Assembly: GCA_004352715.1 (NCBI GenBank)
Contig: SCFE01000049.1
Coordinates: 843,531-907,530 of the forward strand
Length of the DNA stretch: 64,000 bases
From: Hofstenia miamia
Lineage: Eukaryota > Xenacoelomorpha > Acoela
Direction: 5' to 3'
Shown here piece after piece: positions 56,907-64,000 of this stretch. Under the pieces are notes generated by a model. The model did no database searches, was not told where the DNA came from, and saw only the letters and a program-made list of their open reading frames with translations. The position numbers and the translations under genes are program-made. Within the stretch, counting starts at the first letter, position 1, and every line of letters starts with the position of its first letter.

Positions 56907-57303
56907 CAGTGGTTCTAAACCAGAATTCACAAGGACCCTAGGGGTCCATATAGCTTTACTGGGGTTCACACACACAAAAATAGCGAATTCAGTGCATGTC
57001 TATGGTGGCAATTTGGTGGTCTATAGGGCAATTTTAATTCAGTCTGATTTTCACTAATGAGAATGGAATTTCTACAGAACTTTATAATATTATAAATTAT
57101 TAAAATTAACAATATTTCTTCAGCTGTTTAGTTTATATTGCCATTTAGTAAAAGTAAAAATCAATGACATTTTCCTTGAAAATAAAGCATAATCACTTAC
57201 TATATCTTTAATATTAACAATTTTTGTACAATATTATTAGTGATTTTTTTTCGGGAAAGGGTGTAGAGCTAAAAAATTAGGAGGAAACGGTTGAGAAACA
57301 CTG
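56907..57303. mobile_element. 397-bp hAT-like MITE (CAGTGGTTCT ends)
   Basis: Left end CAGTGGTTCTAAACCAG, right end GGTTGAGAAACACTG. These are the inverted termini of a widespread hAT group (CAGTGGTTCTCAACC). The octamers CTCTAGAA (56899-56906) and CTCTAGAT (57304-57311) agree in 7 of 8. It includes the common subterminal GGGGTCCA / GGGGTTCAC words and has no coding capacity. Confidence 0.9.
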
Positions 57304-57319
57304 CTCTAGATAGAAGGTA

Positions 57320-58180
57320 TCATCAAAACTTTGACATAAGAACCAAGCAGAGGGCCAACTATTGTCGATTATTCACAAAATTTGCTTAAAACATGAGATC
57401 AATTATCTGGTTATGGCAAAACAAAATCGAAGTATTTACCTTGAACTTGAATCCAAGTATTTATATGTGTGGTATCCCATGTTTCCAGTCAGTTGAAGCT
57501 GGTGGAGCTCATTTTTGAAATCCAGGGGGTTATTTTTATCTAGAATGTTTTCGAATGTTTTCAAAATTTTCCCTTATCTTCAAACTTACAGTAATTCTTG
57601 CTCTTGATGTTGAAGAGAAAGCAATATACTCTATTAAAGTAAAAAATCCTAAAAAAATGAAAATGAAATGCATTTTATGTTTTCTGTCCATTAAACCATG
57701 AATCTGCCAATAATATGTGTGATTGCAGGAAGTTTTAAAACAATTGTAAATTACTTTAATGACCTTTCAGTTGTTCCTCCTAATTTGTGAGTGCGTTATT
57801 TTTAGGGCACAAGTGGTCAAAGAAAATTTTGGCAGGAGTGTTTTTCATTTTATTTTTTAATTTTTATAGGAGTATAATTTAGATGTTATGCAAAATCGAA
57901 TCATATCAAAAACTGTAGTAATTTATGGGATTCTCCTAAAAAAATTTAAGACATATATTTATGTACACTTTACACGAAATATTTCTGTCGCGCGATGGCG
58001 TACGAAAATTGATTTTGCGTGCTATCTTAATACATGGCATAAAAAATATTTTTAGCAATTGCTCTAAATTGGCCGGCGTTTTTATACCGTCCGAAATCTT
58101 TCTGCATCGTGAAGCAATACACATTGTAGTGCTGCCTTTCTTTAAAAGAATTTTTTTATAGATTTTGTGAAAATTTACAT
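57320..58180. other. AT-rich non-coding stretch
   Basis: 58052-58075 contains TTTAGCAATTGCTCTAAATTGG, a diverged relative of the hairpin arm at 58228. No gene seen. Confidence 0.4.
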
Positions 58181-58187
58181 TTTATTC

Positions 58188-58348
58188 GCCCATATATTTT
58201 CTTGAGAAGTCTAAGAAAAAAGTATTTTAGCGATTTCTCTAAATTGGTCTGCATTTTTATGCGTCACAAAATCAGACCAATTTAGAGAAATCGCTAAAAA
58301 TACTTTTTTATATGCATTCTCAGGAAACTATATGTGTGATAAAATGCA
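58188..58348. repeat. Long hairpin-forming inverted repeat
   Basis: A left arm (about 58188-58248, including TTTAGCGATTTCTCTAAATT) pairs with a right arm (about 58272-58348, including AATTTAGAGAAATCGCTAAA). The loop is short and reads CATTTTTATGCGTCACAAAAT. Arms are about 60 nt with few mismatches. Likely a fold-back MITE. Ends are diffuse. Confidence 0.65.
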
Positions 58349-58349
58349 A

Positions 58350-59141
58350 TGCCCCAAAATCTAACTAACAGTAAAAAAATTGATGTTAACAGCAAAATGG
58401 GAAGCCCTGCACATAATACATTCAATTTAGTGCATAATTTTGTAAAAAATATTACACAAAAATACCGTTGTTTCTAAGAAAAATCCTATTTTGTTGAAAA
58501 ATTTTATACAATTTCACACAATTGCCAACTCACAATATTACTACTTTGGGCTAAAAACAATGAAATAATTAAAATTTGTTAAGAATTCTGTTGCGTTGAG
58601 GATTACACAAATGGTATATTTGCATTTTGGAGTCAGTAAGTGATGGTGAAGTTCACGCATAGCTTTGAATTTTAAAAATTAAAAATTTAATACTTTTTAA
58701 CAAGCTGCAGTACCAAGTAATGATGTACTTAGCATTTTATCTTGCATTGAGCCCTTTCTAAAATATATTTCTGTATCTTCCACTGATATGCTGTGTAAAT
58801 TTTAAGAAATATGATAATATCAGAGCGAAAACAACAATTTTATAAAATCTATGAGATCATTTTTGGCAATATACTACAGAGTAGAGTTATTAGGTGTACT
58901 GGAGCCTCGTCAGTTATGATTAACAAAAATTATGCAAAGGTGAAAAATCAAGCAATTTACAGTTGATGAAGTTTCGATGTTATTAATGAATAGACATAAA
59001 TTATCTTTATTATTTAATAATGCAAAATTTATTTTGGGGGTGATTACTAATGCTATGTAAAATTCAGTACATGGAGTTAAAAAATATTAATACATAGAAA
59101 GAACAATTTGGCTATAAATATGGAAACAAAGTTAATGATAT
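58350..59141. other. AT-rich non-coding stretch
   Basis: No gene or complete repeat recognised. It ends at a single N at 59142, where recognisable Penelope-like coding sequence starts. Confidence 0.45.
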
Positions 59142-59142
59142 N

Positions 59143-60300
59143 TACCTATTCCAGAAGATGAGCTATCAGTAACTCATGATACTTTGCAAAAATTACCATG
59201 CATGTGTTGCCTTGATACGCCATTTCTATTCAATAATAACATCTACAGACACAAATTGAATGGATGCATTTTGATCATCATTAGGTCCCACAATGGCAGC
59301 ATTCGCAATGGATATTATTGAATGTAATTTTGATAAAGGAATTTTTAATAAGCCTATTTGTTATTTCAGATCTGTTGATGATATTTTTGCAATTTTTCAA
59401 GAAAAAGAGTAAGAGGATATTTTTCTAAAATATTTTAATAGTATTGTCCCTGAAATTCAATTTACCAATGGAATTTCAAAAATACCATGAACTAAATTTT
59501 CTTGATGTCTGCATACACAATTTAAATGGTTAATACGAGACAAGTTGGAGCATCAAGGAGCCAAATTCAGGATTATACTTCCCGTATACTTCTAATTGCA
59601 ATATATCTTACAAAATCAATACAATCAAGGTCTTATTCAATAGAGCAAAAATGATATCTTCAAACTACCAACATCTAACACCTGCAGCTAACAAAAGTTT
59701 TAACATCTTAGAAAGTAACGGTTATCCTAACAAATTGATCAAGAAATATTTAATTACATTATTTTCGAATGACACCAATATGCAAATTTCTGAAAAACGC
59801 ATTGAGGAAACCAAAACTGATGTTTATTTAAAGCTTTCGTATATAGAAAAGCAAGCAAGAAATTAAAAGAAGAAAAATTTTGAATAATAAATACCAAGTT
59901 AAAAAAGACAAAGAGCATTCCAATGTTGACGTCATACAAAACGAAAGATATTTTTCCAAATAAAGATCAAATCCCAAAAAATTTTGCTTCCTCCTTAGTT
60001 TATACTTATAAATGTGATGATTTTAAAAAATCATACGTTGGGGAACATCTGAGTACAAAAATTAAGGAACACATGAAGTGCACCAAAAATCCGAAATTTT
60101 TGTGTACGAACATCAACTAAGAGAAGAAAAGTTTTACCTCCGACTAAGATCAGAACATCATAAAATAGGAGAGGCATTAATAATTACGCAATCAAACAAT
60201 TATCGATTATTGAATAAACAACTAAGCATGATATCATTGAACTTATCTTAAGAGCATGCAATATTAAATTATATAAAGTGTAGTCTACTGTAAATATATT
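59143..60300 (+). mobile_element. Penelope-like element: RT and GIY-YIG endonuclease, decayed
   Basis: Broken plus-strand frames follow the Penelope-like (PLE) order. LPIPEDELSVTHDTLQKLPC and FLFNNNIYRHKLNGCI come first, then PTMAAFAMDIIE (the GSPLGP-like block) and the catalytic YFRSVDDIFAIF (VDD). ELNFLDVCIH, YKINTIKVLFNRAKMISS and ILESNGYPNKLIKKYL (59651-59866 open) follow. The C-terminal GIY-YIG nuclease comes next, with LVYTYKCDDFKKSYVGEH and KIKEHMKC (59923-60120 open), and LLNKQLSMISLNLS ends the protein. PLEs use this telomerase-related RT and the GIY-YIG nuclease to insert copies. Stops and shifts mean it is inactive. The 5' part is missing at the N (59142). Confidence 0.85.
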
Positions 60301-60309
60301 TAGTTTTTA

Positions 60310-60372
60310 CCGCATATTTGTACTGATGATGTTTCAAATAAACGAAACCGGTCTATCCCTTTCATAGCGCCT
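60310..60372 (+). ncRNA. Hammerhead-ribozyme-like motif at the PLE 3' end
   Basis: CTGATGA (60323-60329), a 4-bp stem II GTTT/AAAC with loop CAAAT, then GAAA (60344-60347) and CCGGTC in the place of helix III and the cleavage site. Minimal hammerheads are known from Penelope-like elements. One extra T between CTGATGA and stem II departs from the consensus, and helix I is weak, so activity is uncertain. The same motif with a different but still paired stem II occurs inverted at 61181-61212. Confidence 0.5.
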
Positions 60373-61140
60373 ATGTAGAATATGAATGTGGAGAAGCTGC
60401 GTATAATAACTTCGAATAAATTTCTATATATACGGGCCATGGATAAAAATTTTTAAATATCTACAAGGCTTTGGATACAAAAAATATATAAGGAGCAAGA
60501 TTCTATGGCGAAGGGTGCAGGATACGGGCTCAAAAAATTTCTTTGAAAAAATTTGAAACTCATACATAAGAAATTACACCCCTTTTCCAAATGCGCAATG
60601 CAAAAATTTTGGACTAAATACATTATTCTGGCTTTCCATCTGGATACAAATCCCATAGTATCTGGGACCATATAGGAATCTATAATTTTTTCAAAATAGT
60701 GAAGTTCTTAGATGCCCCTTTAACAAGTTCTTGTCTTCTTATAACATGTTTTGATTATCTAAACAGCACACCAATTTTCAAATCCCTAAGAATAACTGAC
60801 ATCACTAAAAATATGGATCCTTGAATTAGATGAAGTCTCATCCATGAATACAACTGTGACGAAGATCGTAACTACAAGGTTTGAAAATTTTTACCTACTA
60901 ACATATTTTTTCTCAACTCCAACATTTAAATCGTTTTTGCTCCCAGTTTGATTGATAAGTATCAGAGATTTCTAATAATATTGCTGTTCTAGATACCAAT
61001 TACCACATCCTAATGAAGAAATTCCAACAATCATTAAAAAGGCCAATAATAGGCTCTGTACAATGACAATAAATTTTAAGTAACACTAAGAATCACAATT
61101 ATATATATATACATATATATATATTAGAAGTAATTATACT
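60373..61140. other. Stretch between two inverted PLE 3' ends
   Basis: AT-rich. It may include the rest of the PLE 3' region (60373-60470). No gene. (AT)n at 61100-61124. Confidence 0.4.
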
Positions 61141-61149
61141 GAGCTTTGC

Positions 61150-61345
61150 AATATTCATTTTTAAGCGCTATGAAAAATATAGACCGGTTTCGATTCTGAA
61201 AATCATCATCAGTAACAAATATGCGGGGAAATAAATATTTACAATTGACTACACTATTATAATACAAAATTACGGCATGCACACTAAAATAAATTTAATA
61301 TTATCATGCTTTGTTGCTTATTTAGTAATTGATGTTTCTTTGTTT
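61150..61345 (-). mobile_element. Second PLE 3' end, inverted relative to 59143-60372
   Basis: Read on the minus strand, 61345-61150 aligns with 60205-60372. It encodes LLNKQQSMIILNL, as at the GIY-YIG C-terminus, then the AGTGTAGTC...TGTAAATAT spacer, CGCATATTTGT and the hammerhead-like CTGATGA...GAAACCGGTCTAT, and TTTCATAGCGC. So two PLE 3' ends face each other. Confidence 0.8.
61181..61212 (-). ncRNA. Hammerhead-like motif, inverted copy
   Basis: CTGATGA (61212-61206), then T, stem II GATT/AATC, GAAA and CCGGTCT. Stem II differs from the other copy at the paired positions on both sides, so pairing is conserved. Confidence 0.5.
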
Positions 61346-61349
61346 GCTT

Positions 61350-62325
61350 GATATATATATATATATATATATATATGCAATTTGTTACCACCTCAAAATT
61401 TAGCAAGACATTTCAACAAAATAGACAAAATATCAACCAGTGTCCATCACTTGAGGGTTGCTCAACACTTTGACCACTTAGAGCAAAGACTAATTTTAAA
61501 TATTATGGTAGCCATGTACATATTTGATATTTAAACCTAATCTAGATATAAGACTTTTGAACAAATTTCAAATGAAAAAACAGACTGCGCCATACATTTT
61601 CAAATTGTTAATTCTGAGTGAGAAAAAATGCAAAAATCTTGACATTTTTTTGATACGATTATGGCAAGAGGAGGCATTCCAATTCAATATAGACATATAA
61701 ATACTTCAATATTTAATTATGAGCATTTTTGTGAAACGGAGACTGCTGTCTTTCTAAACTAGAAATATTTAATGCATTTATAATAGTTTCAAATGCATCG
61801 CATCATTAAGAAACATATCAAGAGAACTTTAAAAAATTTTTTTGTCACCAAAAATGCACTTTTAACAAATCCGTATATTAAGAAGAAAATAACTTGATAT
61901 TTTATTCCATCTCACGAAATATTAAGTAATTTCAAAACTATATGTGTTTGTTCGAAAGATTTTTAATGAATTTTAGTAATTCAACAAGGCATAATGCAAA
62001 ATTTTGGGTTAAAAAGAAAATGTTCAATATATTTGCAATAACTTGAATGAATATGATAATGGAAAAGTAATTCTTTTATAAAATTATATTTTTTTGACAA
62101 CATTTTCTTTTTCAATATACTAATATATCAACTGAATTAGCAACTATCCTAAAATGTCACTTATATTCTTAAGTTGATTTTCACTTGTAAAGTCTATGTT
62201 TTACTTACATTTGTATGTGTATATATATATATATATTATCCAAACAATCACTATTAGCAATATCAAACAAATTAAGCGCATGGACAGATTTCATTTGACA
62301 TTTGAAATTTACGCCCTTTAATTAA
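61350..62325. other. AT-rich non-coding stretch with (AT)n tracts
   Basis: (AT)n at 61351-61376 and 62218-62236. No gene seen. Confidence 0.45.
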
Positions 62326-62329
62326 GTGT

Positions 62330-62425
62330 GAATATTTTTTTTAATTTTGTAAATATACATGTATAGTAGTTTGTAGTATTTTTTTGTTTGTTTATTATAG
62401 CAATAAAATTTGCTTGACTCTTTAT
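62330..62425 (+). mobile_element. Possible LINE family 2 3' UTR end
   Basis: TTGTAAATATACATGTATAG and GCAATAAAATTTGCTTGACT resemble the 3' UTR end of the LINE at 11440-12022 (GCAATAAATTTGCTCTGACT). No coding part is attached. Confidence 0.4.
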
Positions 62426-62429
62426 TTTA

Positions 62430-64000
62430 TTTTTGTTTTAGTACTACATATCATTCCTTGTAGAAAATTCCAATGATAAATAAGTTACCTTCCAAGTTAT
62501 ACTTGTTCTATTTATTTAGAATTTATGTAGCATTTAAAGATTAGGCACACAAATATTTTAATAATAGAAACAAAGCTCTTTGTTGACACTAGCTAATGAG
62601 CTGATTTGACTGCTACGTCATTTCTCCAGATAAATGAAAAAATGAATAGTGCATATACATATATTTGCGAGAATTGAAACCACAACTTCAAAAAATTTGA
62701 TTTTTTCAATGGATCTAAGAGCTGAAAAACTTTGAATTTTGCAAACAATCAAAAAAAAAATATTTTACTTTTTATAACTTCTTGATGAAGCGATTGGTTT
62801 TGGTTAGTTAAACTTGAGTTCAGACCTCAAATTTCAACCCAATTGCAACCATACAATAGGATAAATATATCTTCAACCTGACGCATAGGCAAAGATTATC
62901 AATTTATTGCTAATATTCGTTCTTGGATTATTAGCATAATTTATGCAAAATTACAGAAAGTAGCTTTATTTAAAAATAAACAATTTTGTCTTCGTCCAAA
63001 CACTGTTCTGATTTTTCCAAAAATATCCAAATTCATTATAATTAAACAAAATACCCCCTGCTTATCAATAAAGAAGAAATGTTTTTTCATATTTAGCAGG
63101 TCGATGCCCAGTTAACAGGCTTTCTTAAAAGGTTGAGCGCGTCTACAAATCTTGAAATCCTGAATTACCTGATGAAAGCAAGCAACTGTACTAATAGAAA
63201 ATGGATCAACCTTGGCATTTCAATTAGAAGCTGGTACGCTTAAATTGAAAAAAAACATTCGAAAAATTTCCCAACATTTGATTTTTTATGATTTTGCACA
63301 TTATCATTTTTGGATTTTTTAGGCAATTTTGGCCTGCGAACGGTTGTTAATTATTTATTATAAATTAACTGTTTTTTTCTCAATCAATATAAGTTATTAA
63401 ATCTTTCTGATATTTGCTATGCTTTGACCTTGATGAATTTGAATCTGACTGGCTCATGCTGTAGAAGTATAATGAAATAGTTATCAACTAATAAATAAAA
63501 AATCATTGACTATGAAAAAGATTTATTTCCTGCTAATTTTTTCATAAAATAAAAATAATAAATAACATATCAAGCAAAATTCATGGACAACAAACTCGAC
63601 TGCATTACAGAGGACTTTACATATGACTCATCCTTGAGGCAGGCTTGCTTGTACTGCATGGTTGAGATTAAACTATAAATGACTTCAACACATTAACAAA
63701 ATGAAATATTAAGTTTGAAAAGTAAACGTTGAAAATACAATTGTTGTTCTTAAACAAGCATTTAAACATAAAATTGTTAATTATTAATTCTAACGCTTTT
63801 GGTTAACTCCTCCGCATACCACATTGCATTTGTCGGAGTTTGTTTTTCTCATCTGTACAGTACATCGTCATTTTCTAAGCTATTAATTAGCAAGGGTAAC
63901 AAAGTAACTTAAGTAACATCTAAAGAATGTAAGGCACGATTTCTTGATACTGGTGCTGAAATATATTTGAATAAAAAATGGGAAGTAATGAGCATCAAAG
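62430..64000. other. AT-rich stretch without a supported gene
   Basis: Only short frames. A 31-codon frame near 63585 (MDNKLDCITEDFTYDSSLRQ) has protein-like composition but no splice context I can confirm. Confidence 0.4.

Noticed and set aside
63583-63680. 31-codon frame with protein-like composition near 63585
   Set aside because: Too short, and no convincing splice sites were found on either side.
1-64000. CRISPR arrays, prokaryotic operons, rRNA genes
   Set aside because: The window is eukaryotic. Regular spaced repeats were not seen, and no rRNA or confident tRNA fold was found.

Overview
This is an AT-rich, TE-dense stretch of an animal nuclear genome, probably an invertebrate. It has spliced and single-exon class A GPCR genes with the standard code, long introns, (AT)n and (AAT)n microsatellites, and many families of animal transposons. 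I cannot name the species. Four N gaps (993-1992, 40754-40873, 48657-49151, 50110-50325) and four single N positions (20239, 30339, 47419, 59142) show a scaffolded draft. At 30339, and possibly 20239, the single N joins sequence that is repeated on both sides.

Host genes. The minus strand between 15017 and 6364 holds what I read as one four-exon gene for an LDL-receptor class A (LDLa) domain class A GPCR of about 683 residues. The exons are A 15017-14521, B 12614-12320, C 10626-9524 and D 6520-6364. Intron phases agree at all three junctions. The A/B junction completes an LDLa module, and exon D supplies the NPxxY helix missing from exon C. At 51611-52534 (+) there is an intact single-exon class A GPCR of 307 residues. 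At 3448-3703 (+) there is a truncated, frameshifted copy of it that also shares upstream DNA. An exon-like reading frame lies at 2195-2017 (-).

Mobile elements fill most of the rest. At 19.7-25.5 kb (-) two decayed LINE copies are stacked head to tail, with an SGNH-hydrolase-like ORF1 remnant and 2A-like motifs at the ORF2 N-termini. At 25828-35271 (-) there is a Ty3/Gypsy-type LTR retroelement with gag, protease, RT, RNase H, integrase and a decayed envelope-like ORF. An internally deleted mariner (31851-32383) interrupts its RT. Next to it (35276-35775, +) is a fragment of a LINE with a restriction-like endonuclease. A decayed Penelope-like element lies at 59143-60372 (+), followed by an inverted copy of its 3' end (61150-61345). 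Both carry a hammerhead-like motif with a covarying stem II. Other LINE scraps lie at 0.44-0.98, 6.75-6.98, 11.4-12.0, 36.0-36.5 and 55.0-55.5 kb, and a Merlin/ISXO2-like transposase remnant at about 8.74-9.03 kb.

Several non-autonomous elements with 8-bp target duplications (hAT-like) are present. They include a family whose termini and interior are built from GGCTCG units (40707-41228, 46963-47338, 51023-51358), a 319-bp element with telomere-like internal sequence (43723-44041), and a CAGTGGTTCT family element (56907-57303). The third GGCTCG copy sits about 250 bp upstream of the intact GPCR. The truncated GPCR copy keeps the matching site without the insertion. Long stretches at 36.5-39.5, 41.2-43.7, 52.5-55.0 and 61.4-64.0 kb show no recognisable gene.
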